Shown piece after piece: positions 42,206 to 50,862 of a DNA stretch of 64,000 bases. The translations under genes were made by a program, and so were the position numbers. How positions within the stretch are numbered: the first letter of the stretch is position 1; each line of letters begins with the position of its first letter. Below the pieces are notes generated by a model. It saw only the letters and a program-made list of their open reading frames with translations. It did not search any database and was not told the origin of the DNA. The stretch is taken from the NCBI GenBank assembly GCA_003223245.1, contig QHYI01000119.1:62001-126000 (forward strand). The letters are read 5' to 3'. The DNA is from Acidobacteriota bacterium (GTDB lineage: Bacteria > Acidobacteriota > Terriglobia > Acidiferrales > UBA7541).

Positions 42206-43194
42206 TGGAACGCTTTGAATACGCTCATCCAACGACACAGCACGAAGCCATTGGCCTGCTTGGCTCCAGTTGGAATGACGCCGCGGTGCTGGCGGGCGGC
42301 ACAGACTTAATCAGCCTGATGAAAGAGTACGTCGTCACGCCAAAGCGCGTCGTGAATATCAAGAACGTCGAAGGCTTAGACGGCATTCATTCGAATGCCG
42401 AAGGCGTGACCATCGGCGCGCTGGTCACGATGGACGAACTCCTCGCAGATAAAACCATTCGTTCTGAATTCCCTGCCCTTGTGCACGCCGCGGAAGGCAT
42501 CACCAGTCCGCAGATTCGCGCCATGGGCACCGTCGGCGGCGACCTCTGCCAGCGGCCGCGTTGTTGGTACTTCCGCAACGGCTATGGCCTGCTTGCCATG
42601 GACGAAAGCGGGCATTCGTTGGTACGCGATGGCGAAAACCGCTACCACGCCATCCTTGGCAACAGCGGACCCGCCTATTTCGTAAATCCATCGAGCCTGG
42701 CTCCCGCGCTCATCGCACTCGACGCCAAGCTTCAGTTGGAGGGCCGCAAAGGCAAACGCGAAGTGCGCGCTTCGGAATTTTTCATCATCCCCAAATCCGA
42801 CAGCGAGCGCGAGAACGTCCTCGAGCCGCACGAAGTGCTCACTCATATCGTGATTCCAGCTTCCTCCCGCGGTTTTCGCAGCGCTACCTATGAAGTGCGT
42901 CACAAAACCGCGCTCGACTGGCCACTCGCTGCTGCGGCGGTTGCCGTTAAACTGGAAGGCGGCAAAGTTAGGGAAGGACGTATAGTGCTTGGCCACGTTG
43001 CGCCGATTCCTTGGCCAGCGCCCGACGCAGAAAAGGAACTCGAAGGAAAATCCATAACCGAAAGCACGGCAGCAAGCGTTGGCGAAGCGGCCGTGCGCGG
43101 CGCGAAGCCCCTGAGTCAAAACGGTTACAAGATTCAGCTCACCAAGGTGGCCGTCAAACGCGCGTTGCTCGCCGCCGCGAAAGGAGAAGCGTAG
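42205..43194 (+). CDS. FAD-binding subunit, xanthine/aldehyde dehydrogenase family (PaoB/YagS-like)
   Basis: 329 residues. Ala-Gly-Gly-Thr-Asp near residue 31 and Thr-Val-Gly-Gly-Asp-Leu near 110 bind FAD. Cys115 and Cys120 (Leu-Cys-Gln-Arg-Pro-Arg-Cys-Trp-Tyr-Phe-Arg) belong to the PaoB-specific insert that normally holds a [4Fe-4S] cluster with four cysteines. In the following 40 residues no further cysteine is seen, so the cluster may be absent or completed by another protein. A six-cysteine small protein is encoded immediately downstream. Confidence 0.9.
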   Translation: MERFEYAHPTTQHEAIGLLGSSWNDAAVLAGGTDLISLMKEYVVTPKRVVNIKNVEGLDGIHSNAEGVTIGALVTMDELLADKTIRSEFPALVHAAEGITSPQIRAMGTVGGDLCQRPRCWYFRNGYGLLAMDESGHSLVRDGENRYHAILGNSGPAYFVNPSSLAPALIALDAKLQLEGRKGKREVRASEFFIIPKSDSERENVLEPHEVLTHIVIPASSRGFRSATYEVRHKTALDWPLAAAAVAVKLEGGKVREGRIVLGHVAPIPWPAPDAEKELEGKSITESTAASVGEAAVRGAKPLSQNGYKIQLTKVAVKRALLAAAKGEA

Positions 43195-43196
43195 CC

Positions 43197-43445
43197 ATGC
43201 CAACCCTAACCGAGCTCGTTCAGAACGCTACCGTGTGCCATTGCTTGCGCGAGAAGAAAATGTTTTACGAAGGAAGCGACGTTCTCACAAACGGCATGGA
43301 CATCATTACTCCGGAGGAAAAAGCTGCATCGATGCCGACCGGACCTTTCTGGTGCGCACAAACGCAATCGCTAGTCGGGCCCGACGGAGGCTTTGCCAAC
43401 ACGGAGAAATGCCGACCGGGACGTTCCTGTTGCGAAACAACCTAG
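43197..43445 (+). CDS. Six-cysteine small protein linked to the molybdenum hydroxylase
   Basis: 82 residues starting at ATG 43197, two bases after the PaoB-like stop, with AAAGGAGAAG as ribosome-binding site, so it belongs to the operon. Cysteines are at 14, 16, 53, 72, 78 and 79 (a Cys-His-Cys and a late Cys-Cys pair). There is no signal peptide. I recognise no family. The number and spacing of cysteines would suit a metal or Fe-S site. A role in completing or guarding a cluster of the neighbouring enzyme is possible but unproven. Confidence 0.7.
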   Translation: MPTLTELVQNATVCHCLREKKMFYEGSDVLTNGMDIITPEEKAASMPTGPFWCAQTQSLVGPDGGFANTEKCRPGRSCCETT

Positions 43446-43483
43446 GACACTACTTTGCTCGAATCAGCGCGTACCAGTGGATT

Positions 43484-43505
43484 CTGGGTTGGAAGTAACT
43501 CCCAG
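43484..43505. terminator. Hairpin after the PaoABC-like operon
   Basis: CTGGGTT and AACTCCCAG can pair with a one-base bulge about 38 bp after the last stop. There is no T-tract, so if it ends transcription it is not a classical intrinsic terminator. Confidence 0.25.
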
Positions 43506-43561
43506 CAGTGAGAGAATGATTTAAATCGAGTTTATTAGGCCAATCAAGGGAGGTAGTCACA

Positions 43562-44251
43562 ATGAAAGTCATCGGAGCCGTACCGGCAATGCTTCTCGCA
43601 GGAGCTTTGGCCGCTTTGCCCTGTTGCGCGCGGGCGGCGCAGCCGGCAGGACACATGTCGGGTCAATACATCGAGTCGCGAACCGCCGACGTTTATACGG
43701 GTCCGTGCTTCGCGAATTCCGAAGTCAACCTGACCGGCCAGGAAGCAGTCCTCGCCTGGCACGTGGATAAGGGCACGTGGGAGAACGTTCCGTTGGATGG
43801 TTTAAGCGTTGCTGCCGTGGTGCGCGCGAGCGCCACGCTGGGCGATGCCTTCAGCAATCCTCTGCCCGCCAAGGCGGTTCTGATCGTGGACCAGCGGGCC
43901 AACACAGCGCAACGGGATGCGCTCGTAAACTTCGCCCAGGCGCAAGCCGGTAAGCTTCTCAGCACCGTGGTTGCCACCGAAGCACAGCCTATCCGCTTCA
44001 CGGTCGATGCCAGCAAGCACGGAACAGCCTCGCTGCAGGTCGGTAACCTTGCGGAGATCAGCACACGGGCAATCACGGACACGGATGAGATCTGCCACAA
44101 CGAGGCCGTTTATTACCAACCGCTGGTTTCACACTTGACGCACGCGATGCCCGCTGTCGCCACCCGCTCCTCCTATAGTGGCAACCATCTCGGCAGCACC
44201 TGGAACGAATCGAACCGCCGGAGTGCGTTCATCGGGACGTTTGCGGTCTGA
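43562..44251 (+). CDS. Secreted DUF1326-like protein
   Basis: 229 residues with a signal peptide (about 1-26, ending Ala-Arg-Ala-Ala). The mature start reads Tyr-Ile-Glu-Ser-Arg-Thr-Ala-Asp-Val-Tyr-Thr-Gly-Pro-Cys-Phe-Ala-Asn-Ser-Glu, the typical N-terminus of DUF1326 proteins. A Cys-His-Asn segment lies near residue 179. Function is unknown for the family. AGGGAGGT gives a strong ribosome-binding site. It is 116 bp after the six-cysteine gene, in the same direction, and may or may not share its promoter. Confidence 0.72.
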   Translation: MKVIGAVPAMLLAGALAALPCCARAAQPAGHMSGQYIESRTADVYTGPCFANSEVNLTGQEAVLAWHVDKGTWENVPLDGLSVAAVVRASATLGDAFSNPLPAKAVLIVDQRANTAQRDALVNFAQAQAGKLLSTVVATEAQPIRFTVDASKHGTASLQVGNLAEISTRAITDTDEICHNEAVYYQPLVSHLTHAMPAVATRSSYSGNHLGSTWNESNRRSAFIGTFAV

Positions 44252-44419
44252 ATCGGCCTAGTTTGCGAGGCCCGTCTTCGCCAGAAAAATTCGCCCGAGA
44301 GGCCGGCAAAGTTCGCGTCTCTCCGGAAGTGGTGGCTCGGGCGAATGTATTCTCCTAGCCAAGCAGAGTGGGCGCAAATGCAGGCCCCTGGGCCCTGACG
44401 CTAAAGAGGTGCGCACGGA

Positions 44420-45103
44420 ATGAGAACTTTCCCCTCGCGAACTTTTCTCTTCTCACTCTTCCTGAGCCTGTGCCTGTACGCCGCTCGACCCGCCGCCGCC
44501 CAAAACTACAAGGCCGAAGCCCTGAACGAAGCTCCTCCGAACGAATTAGCCGCACCGGTTCGCAATGAGCTTTCGGCCAGCGGCATTCGTGTTACCGGTC
44601 CTAGCGGCACTCTTTGCGACCTCTGGCTGGGCAAAGCAGTTCCTGGAAACGCCAAAGCTCCGCAGTCTTTAGGCGTGGTCTTTCCGCAGTTCGCGCCGGG
44701 CACGCTGATGGGGGCGATTCGCTTCCCCAATCCCGTAAAGGATTATCGCAAGCAAGAGATCAAAGCAGGCGTCTACACGCTCCGCTACGCGCTCCTGCCG
44801 GACAACGGCAATCACATGGGCGTAGCTCCCCAGCGCGATTTCGTCCTGGCTTCACCGGCTTCGGCTGATCAGGACCCGGCAACCCTAACTATCGATCAGA
44901 CCATCCCCCTAAGCCGAAAGGCCACTGGTTCGAATCATCCTTCCGTTTGGAGTCTCGCGCCTCCCGAGGATCATCCGAAATCGTTTCCTTCCGTTTTTCA
45001 TTCAGATGACGGCGACTTGTGGCTGGTGGAATTCCAATTGCCGCTAGCGGGCTCGTCGGCGACCATGGCGCTGGTGGTCCAGGGGTCTGCGCCGGAGGCC
45101 TAG
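44420..45103 (+). CDS. Secreted protein of unknown function
   Basis: 227 residues with a clear signal peptide (hydrophobic 9-22, cleavage near Ala-Ala-Ala-Gln). The mature part is predicted beta-rich, with one Cys in Gly-Thr-Leu-Cys-Asp-Leu-Trp-Leu-Gly, and a Gly-Val-Tyr-Thr-Leu-Arg-Tyr strand. I do not recognise the family; the layout recalls small beta-sandwich periplasmic proteins such as the DUF2911 kind, which I cannot confirm. It converges on the cupin gene that follows. Nothing notable lies in the 168-bp gap before it. Confidence 0.6.
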   Translation: MRTFPSRTFLFSLFLSLCLYAARPAAAQNYKAEALNEAPPNELAAPVRNELSASGIRVTGPSGTLCDLWLGKAVPGNAKAPQSLGVVFPQFAPGTLMGAIRFPNPVKDYRKQEIKAGVYTLRYALLPDNGNHMGVAPQRDFVLASPASADQDPATLTIDQTIPLSRKATGSNHPSVWSLAPPEDHPKSFPSVFHSDDGDLWLVEFQLPLAGSSATMALVVQGSAPEA

Positions 45104-45128
45104 CAAATCACCTGGAGCGAACCCGCAA

Positions 45129-45611
45129 CTAATACCCCTTCACTTTGACCACAAGGTAGGTGAATTCTTTGCCGCCGTCGAGCAAGACTTGATGTGGAAC
45201 TCGCGGGGGAATCCGCACGACGTCTCCCGCGACGAGTTTCTGCCGAACCCCGCCTTGGATGGTTCCGTTGCGCTTCTCATGAGGGGCGGTGATCTCACCG
45301 CCGACGAGCGTGCCCCCGACCAAAAGAGTCCCCGTGCCCGATTCCACAATGAAAATGTCGGCTTCCGTCTCGTGCCACTCCGGCTCTCCGTCGGCGACGC
45401 GGCGCGCAAGGAGAAAATATTCGTTGGGATCAGTGGACAGCTGTCGGACGGCAAAGTGGTGCGGATCGGATGCAGCCTGGGCGTCCAGCGCCTGGCTCAT
45501 GGAAGCAAGCGAACCGGACGTCCAATGATCGAAGCCCTGCGGAACAGGCTCATCGGAATAGGCAGCGAACAGCGGCCAACCCAGTAAAGAGAGCAACCAA
45601 AGTTTCCTCAT
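45129..45611 (-). CDS. Secreted cupin-like protein
   Basis: About 160 residues. A short signal peptide ends near Pro-Leu-Phe-Ala-Ala. The body reads as a cupin: Glu-Trp-His-Glu-Thr-Glu-Ala-Asp-Ile-Phe in motif 1 and Val-Val-Arg-Ile-Pro-Pro-Arg-Val-Pro-His-Gln in motif 2. ATG 45611 is chosen, since the in-frame alternative at 45638 is TTG and would put residues before the signal. The gene is on the opposite strand from the secreted gene at 44420. The gap from 45612 to 45873 holds nothing that I can name. Confidence 0.7.
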   Translation of the reverse strand: MRKLWLLSLLGWPLFAAYSDEPVPQGFDHWTSGSLASMSQALDAQAASDPHHFAVRQLSTDPNEYFLLARRVADGEPEWHETEADIFIVESGTGTLLVGGTLVGGEITAPHEKRNGTIQGGVRQKLVAGDVVRIPPRVPHQVLLDGGKEFTYLVVKVKGY

Positions 45612-45873
45612 GAACAGGTACCTGACATTTTTCTGCAAAATTTAGAGTTGAAGCGAAGTCCCGTTTCGCTCATGACGCGCGGTTTGATCTATTTCACATG
45701 GAAACTGCCGGCGATACCAGCCCGTGCGGATGGCCCGCCCGCGGCAAAGCTGATTTGCCCTGCGGATCAAATTGTCTGTATTCGGGTTGCTCGACGGTGG
45801 ATGGTTGAACACCGTTTCACGGGGGGCGAAGGATTCTCTGGCGCAGCATTGCTTCACACGAATTACGTCCGTG

Positions 45874-48800
45874 CTAAAAGCTTAGCTTTGCCACGAGTTC
45901 GAATTGCCGTGCGTCTCTTCCCCCATCCCTGCCGACATTGGCCAGTCCGTTGACCTGTCCGAAGTTGCTGCGGTTGAGGTCACCCTCCGGATTAGCGAAG
46001 TGTGGCGTGTTGGTGAAATTGAACGTTTGGGCACGCAACTGGAGATTGAAGCGCTCGGTGAGCTTGAAGTTGCGACCGAGCCCGAGATCCACATTGAACA
46101 TGGGGGGCCCGTGCAGCGGGTAGTACGGCGAAGTGCCAAAACGGTTGAGGTCGTTTACAGGTGCAAACGCCAACTTATCAAACCACGTCGTGCCAGGACC
46201 GTATTGGCTCAAAACGGCGATCGAAGGGTTTACAAGGTCCGGGCGCTGGTCGTTCCCTACGGGAGCGTTTAGGTTGGACGCCGAGGGACCGCCAGCATGG
46301 ATCTCGAACAGGCTTCCCGAAACCTTCCTCAAGGTCCCGCTCAGTTGCCACCCGCCCAGGATCTTGGAAGCGGCTCCCTGGTTTGCCCACCGTCTGCCGG
46401 GGCCGAATGGCGGCTGAGCGATAAAGGTCGCCGTGAAATCGTGTGTGCGGTCCTGGGGCGCAAGCCCGCGGTTAAGGTAATAAAACGCGGGCGTTTGGAT
46501 ATACGCGTGTTGTTTCTCGTTGTGAACACCCGCGATCCCAATCGTCTTCGAAAACGTATAACCCAGCTGAAGCTCATAGCCGCTGGCGAACCGGTGCACG
46601 AGGCTGGTTTGCAGCGCATCGTAATGGTTATTGCCTGTGGGTGTGATGAGTGAAGTCGTTCCCTGTCGGCAGCCGAGAAGCGTGGTTGAGGTGCTGTTCG
46701 GGCATGCACTCGAATTGAAGTTTAACGGCTGGCTTGCATGTCCGCCGCATTCCGCAGCCGAACTGCCCGGAACGCATCCGGCTGGTTCGATGGGACTCTC
46801 GGCGTTCAAATCTATATAGCCGAGCTGCCGTGTCGACCGCGTGGCCACATAGCCGACCTGCGCCAGCCAGCCGCCGGGAAACTCTTTTTCGAGCATAGCA
46901 TTCCAGGACTGGATGTATCCACGCTGCAAGTTGGAGGGCGCGGTCACCAAGTTCACGTTTCCAGGAATGGGCACCTCACCTTGCGAGAGGTCAGGCGCCG
47001 GTGGAAGCGGAATGCCTACCGGCAGCGTTGATCCCACTGGACTGTTCTGTTGGCTGGTCGCGTCGAGCACGCCCGCCGCCTGGAAAGGGTTGGCGCTCAC
47101 ATAAAGAGGAATCAGGACCGGGTAGTTTGTCCGTTCAGCGTCTGCCAGGTTGTAGGGCTCGTTAGTAATCCCATAACCGGCGCGCACGACAAAAGTTGGC
47201 CGCAGGCGGTAGGCCAAGCCGAAGCGCGGCGCGAACTCCTTCATGCTGACCGACACGCCGCAGTCGGTTGGAATGCCGCCCTCTCCGCAGATCATCATTT
47301 CGTTTCTAGCGATGTCATAGCGCTCCATGCCCCGGCTCCCGCCCCGCGTGGGCATCGGATAATACTCCCAGCGGAAGCCCAGCGTGGCGGTTAGCTTGCG
47401 TGTAGCCTGCCATTGATCGCCAGCGTAGAGGGCGAACTGATCAGTAATGGTATGAAAGAAGTTCGGCACGAGAATGTTCTTGCCGTAGGCGGTGTCCAGC
47501 CCCAGAAGAAAAGTTGCCAAATTGTTGTAAGAGTTCGTCTTCGATGATTTGCCGGCATTGCAGTTTCGGCACTGCGTTGGACCGGCCAAAAAGTCGAAAC
47601 CGCCTGCGCCGGGCTCGGACGAACCCCCGGCGTTCCATTCCGCCTGCTGCTGATTTAGGTGGAGAATAAACACCGCGCCACCGAAACGTAACATGTGGCT
47701 GCGGTGAATCCAACTGGCGTTGCTACTCCAGTAGAATTGGGGGTCGTTGCGCAGGTAGGGCATGTAGTTGTTGTGCGTCCCGAGGTCGTCGAAGTGGCTC
47801 ACGCCAAACCTGGGCCAGCTGCCTTCGAATCTCCGCGTGCCGTTGGTGCCGGGGATACCCAGAACATCGAGCCCTTCGTTCTTGTTCAGGTCAAGCTGTT
47901 CTGAGTCCGTCACCATCCGTGTCAGGCCAAAGTTGCCATCGATAACCAAATGTGAGCTCGCCACGTAATTGCCGGTAACCGCGAAGGTGATCGTATGCCC
48001 AGACCCGTGCCCCTCGTTCCCACCATAATCGCTGATCGGGTTCCCCCCGACCGCGCCGAACTCCTGAGGATCGAGATCGTTGTAACGCAGGAAACCGATA
48101 TGGCCGTACATGGTGAACTTCTTCGAGACGATCCAATCAATCTTGTCATCGGTTGTGAAGCGATTGAAGGAGAACGGGGTACCCGCAAGGTAATTGTCAG
48201 TCGGCTCCAAGGTACTGGCGCTTGGCAGAAAGCGCCCCGGGGCCTGCTGCAAAAGCGCCAGAAGCTTCTGGGCCACCGGGCTGAGGCGGCTCGTGGGGAT
48301 CATGTTGTTGCAAGTCGCCGCGGCGCATAGAGAATTGTAATGAGCGATGTCGGAAGGGTTATTCGTCGCATAAATCTGGGTGCGGTTGTTGCCCGCGGAA
48401 TCTCCGGTCGTCGGGTCATAAATGATATCGGCGTTGTTGGCGAGGCCGTTAGCCGGGTCGTTCCCTCGCAGATCGCCTGCCATCATCGCGACGGTCGGCA
48501 CGGTGGCAACTCGCGTGGCAAACTGCCGCTGCCGGGTGAACTCCACATTCGAGAAGTAGAACACCTGGTTCTTCTTGATGGGCCCGCCCACGCTCGCGCC
48601 AAACTGGTTGAAAATATCTTTGGGAACACGCGCGATCCCGTTGTTGGGATCGAAGAAGTTATGGGCTTCTAGCGCATTATCGAAATGGTACTCATAAGCA
48701 TCGCCATGAAGCTCGTTGGTCCCGCTCTTGATCTGTACGTTCACGGTGGAGCCCCCGGCTAGCCCCTGCTCCGCATTGAAATTGTTGGTCACCATGTTAA

Positions 48801-49485
48801 CGGTTTGAATCGCATCGGAAGAGGGGATGTAGGCGGCGTTCTCCGGAACCCAGATGTTGAACTGGCTGACGCCGTCAATCCGAACGTCGTTCCCGTATTC
48901 GCTGGTCCCGTTGACATTGAACTGCAAGGCGCGCGAGGGGTTTGTGGGGATCGAGTGGGCCGTCTCAGGCGGGTTGACTCCCGGAATTGTGGCGAACAGA
49001 TACTCGAAGTTGTTTCCGGGGGCGAGCGGAACGTTTTCGAGCGTGGTGGCCGTCAAATCGCTGTGAACGTCGGAGCGGTCGGTTTGAAGCAACTGCGTTG
49101 CCGCCTTAACTTCCACCGTTTGGGCCACGCCGCCAACGCTGAGCGTGGCGTCCACTCGTGCCACCGCGTTGATCTCAACCGGCACGCCGATCTGGGCGAA
49201 CGTTTTGAATCCCTGTGCTGAAATGGCAACGTCGTAGGTTCCTGGCGACAGCGTGGGAATCGTATACCCGCCGCTTTGATTGGTGGTAACTGAGCGGGTC
49301 AGGTGCGTCTGCTCCTGCGTTACGATGACCTTAGCCCCGGCCACGGCGCCACCGGAAGGATCCTTCACGTTTCCGACGAGCGTCCCATAAAGCACTTGCG
49401 TCTCGGAAGCTGGCGGAGTGAGAAACAAGACCAGTGTTGAACCGGTGAAGCATAGAAATCGGAGAAACCATTGGCGATGAGGCAT
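45874..49485 (-). CDS. TonB-dependent receptor, Oar-like, with carboxypeptidase-regulatory-like domain
   Basis: About 1203 residues from ATG 49485, which follows AAGAAGGGAG and starts directly with a signal peptide. The frame extends back to a TTG at 49593, but that start is weaker. A carboxypeptidase-regulatory-like fold (Val-Gly-Asn-Val-Lys-Asp-Pro-Ser-Gly-Gly-Ala-Val-Ala-Gly-Ala) leads to the plug (Asn-Val-Asn-Gly-Thr-Ser-Glu-Tyr-Gly-Asn-Asp-Val-Arg-Ile-Asp-Gly) and a barrel that ends in Phe. It has a Cys-Arg-Asn-Cys-Asn-Ala pair in an extracellular-loop region and another Cys-rich loop later, likely disulfides. Its ligand is unknown, and no enzyme gene is linked to it. Confidence 0.88.
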   Translation of the reverse strand: MPHRQWFLRFLCFTGSTLVLFLTPPASETQVLYGTLVGNVKDPSGGAVAGAKVIVTQEQTHLTRSVTTNQSGGYTIPTLSPGTYDVAISAQGFKTFAQIGVPVEINAVARVDATLSVGGVAQTVEVKAATQLLQTDRSDVHSDLTATTLENVPLAPGNNFEYLFATIPGVNPPETAHSIPTNPSRALQFNVNGTSEYGNDVRIDGVSQFNIWVPENAAYIPSSDAIQTVNMVTNNFNAEQGLAGGSTVNVQIKSGTNELHGDAYEYHFDNALEAHNFFDPNNGIARVPKDIFNQFGASVGGPIKKNQVFYFSNVEFTRQRQFATRVATVPTVAMMAGDLRGNDPANGLANNADIIYDPTTGDSAGNNRTQIYATNNPSDIAHYNSLCAAATCNNMIPTSRLSPVAQKLLALLQQAPGRFLPSASTLEPTDNYLAGTPFSFNRFTTDDKIDWIVSKKFTMYGHIGFLRYNDLDPQEFGAVGGNPISDYGGNEGHGSGHTITFAVTGNYVASSHLVIDGNFGLTRMVTDSEQLDLNKNEGLDVLGIPGTNGTRRFEGSWPRFGVSHFDDLGTHNNYMPYLRNDPQFYWSSNASWIHRSHMLRFGGAVFILHLNQQQAEWNAGGSSEPGAGGFDFLAGPTQCRNCNAGKSSKTNSYNNLATFLLGLDTAYGKNILVPNFFHTITDQFALYAGDQWQATRKLTATLGFRWEYYPMPTRGGSRGMERYDIARNEMMICGEGGIPTDCGVSVSMKEFAPRFGLAYRLRPTFVVRAGYGITNEPYNLADAERTNYPVLIPLYVSANPFQAAGVLDATSQQNSPVGSTLPVGIPLPPAPDLSQGEVPIPGNVNLVTAPSNLQRGYIQSWNAMLEKEFPGGWLAQVGYVATRSTRQLGYIDLNAESPIEPAGCVPGSSAAECGGHASQPLNFNSSACPNSTSTTLLGCRQGTTSLITPTGNNHYDALQTSLVHRFASGYELQLGYTFSKTIGIAGVHNEKQHAYIQTPAFYYLNRGLAPQDRTHDFTATFIAQPPFGPGRRWANQGAASKILGGWQLSGTLRKVSGSLFEIHAGGPSASNLNAPVGNDQRPDLVNPSIAVLSQYGPGTTWFDKLAFAPVNDLNRFGTSPYYPLHGPPMFNVDLGLGRNFKLTERFNLQLRAQTFNFTNTPHFANPEGDLNRSNFGQVNGLANVGRDGGRDARQFELVAKLSF

Positions 49486-49633
49486 GACTCCCTTCTTTCT
49501 GACGAGACCCGGCGCCGACGAGGAACTCAAGAAATCCGCTGACCCTAGGGTGGTGACGAGGTTAGACCCTTCTGAGCAAACCAAACCGTTCAATTCCTAG
49601 ACAAGATGCAGGCTCCACAGAGCGCTGGGATGG

Positions 49634-49662
49634 ACATTAGGTGCGGTGCAAAGTGGTGTCAA
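49634..49662 (-). promoter_or_regulatory. Possible promoter of the second giant receptor
   Basis: On the minus strand TTGACA (49662-49657), 17-base spacer, TAATGT (49639-49634). The -35 is perfect and the -10 weak, the pattern of an activator-dependent promoter. The leader to ATG 49485 would be about 140 bases. Confidence 0.5.
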
Positions 49663-49673
49663 TCCGGAAGATT

Positions 49674-49688
49674 TAAACCAGTGGTTTA
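49674..49688. promoter_or_regulatory. Perfect palindrome upstream of the receptor promoter
   Basis: TAAACCA-G-TGGTTTA, 7-base arms about one centre base. It lies 11 bp upstream of the -35 hexamer, where an activator would bind. It differs from the LacI-type site at 32845. Confidence 0.45.
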
Positions 49689-49788
49689 GGCAGACTAAAA
49701 CCGTGGGGCTTGGAGTTCAGCCATATCCAATGGTTTTTCGGAAGGCTTTCGGTCGGCATTCCCGGCATTTTAAACCTCCAGCGCGACG

Positions 49789-50851
49789 TTAGGGCGTCGG
49801 TGAATTCGGCGGGTACTGTTTTGTCTGCTTCGTGCGCGAATTGAAGACTTCAAAATTTCCGTCCGCCCATGCAGTTAACTTCAAATAGTTGCCGGTGTCG
49901 GGTCCGGCTAGATTTGCGATAAAAGGCTCGGCAGCGTTGTGAGCCGACCGCGTCCCAGGAGGAAGGCGCGCCGCCTTTGGCAGCTCCGTTATCCATAACC
50001 GCGACGCGCGGCGCAATAGAGTCCAAGAACACCGGGCTGTTGCTGGAAGCTGTTCCATGGTGTGACACGACGTAGATGTCTATCTTTCCGAGCCTGTTCT
50101 CCGGACAAACCAGCTGCACTTCTTTGTCGGAGGTCAAGTCGCCCAAATCCAGGATTCGCAATTTTCCGAAGGTAACAAACACGCCGAGCGATCGTGAATT
50201 CTCCGTCTGATCCGCGGGATACTTCTCCGAAGCATTGCACCTCGCATTCCTGCCGCCTCCACCGCTGAGCGGTTTCTTGATCAACGCGCCATCCGAACTG
50301 ATCACTTGAGCTTCGAGGCCCTCGAGCGGCAGCATTTCTCCAGGCTTGGCAATCCGGCGTTTGAGTTTGTCCTTGGCCAATAGCTTCTGGTAGTCCTCCC
50401 AGACTTTTTCTGTCGCAGGCTCTTTGGGCTCGCGGTTTTCTCCATGATCGATCACTGCTCGAATCGGAATTTCCTCGGCAAGCTGCGTGATTCCTCCCGC
50501 ATGATCCATGTGGTAGTGCGTGAGAAGTACAAAATCGAGTTGCTTGATGCCCGCCAGCTTCGCTGCCGCCGCGATGCGATCCGCGTCGCGTCCCTGGCTG
50601 TCGGGCCAGCCCGTATCGATCAGCAGCGACTTCCCTTCCGGCGTCACAAACAACGTTGCTTGACCGCCTTCCACGTCCACAAAGTAAATTTGCAGCGCCT
50701 TTCCGTTTCCAGGTTGTGGTGCGGCCCACAGGAAGGAATAAACAGGAACGCTCATGAAAGCGGCGATGACGCCACGACAAAAATACCTTCGTGTCATATG
50801 CCGCAATCCATTCGCTATATCTTGAATTTTCCCTGCTCGCAGCGTTCGCAT
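49789..50851 (-). pseudogene. Metallo-beta-lactamase-fold hydrolase, frameshifted near its end
   Basis: The first frame (50851 down to about 49940) encodes a signal peptide with an Arg-Arg pair and a metallo-beta-lactamase domain: Thr-His-Tyr-His-Met-Asp-His-Ala-Gly at the metal site, Asp-Leu-Gly-Asp and Ser-His-His-Gly later. This is the ComEC/Rec2-like branch. After Gly-Gly-Ala-Pro-Ser-Ser-Trp the reading frame goes out of register. The expected C-terminal residues (His-Asn-Ala-Ala-Glu-Pro-Phe-Ile-Ala-Asn, then an Asn-Ser-Arg strand) appear in another frame down to 49789. Relatives have about 20 more residues at the junction, so a small deletion probably accompanied the shift. It follows the alpha/beta-hydrolase gene by 11 bp. 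Sequencing error cannot be excluded. Confidence 0.7.
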
Positions 50852-50862
50852 GATTTTCGCCC

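Larger units (their letters stand above)
49486..49788. other. Intergenic gap with promoter and palindrome
   Basis: 303 bp without a gene. It contains the receptor promoter (49634-49662) and, upstream of its -35, a perfect palindrome (49674-49688). Between 49690 and 49788 nothing is evident. Confidence 0.6.

Noticed and set aside
44925-44945. GGTTCGAATC string as in a tRNA T-loop
   Set aside because: It lies in the middle of an intact secreted-protein gene and has no flanking cloverleaf.
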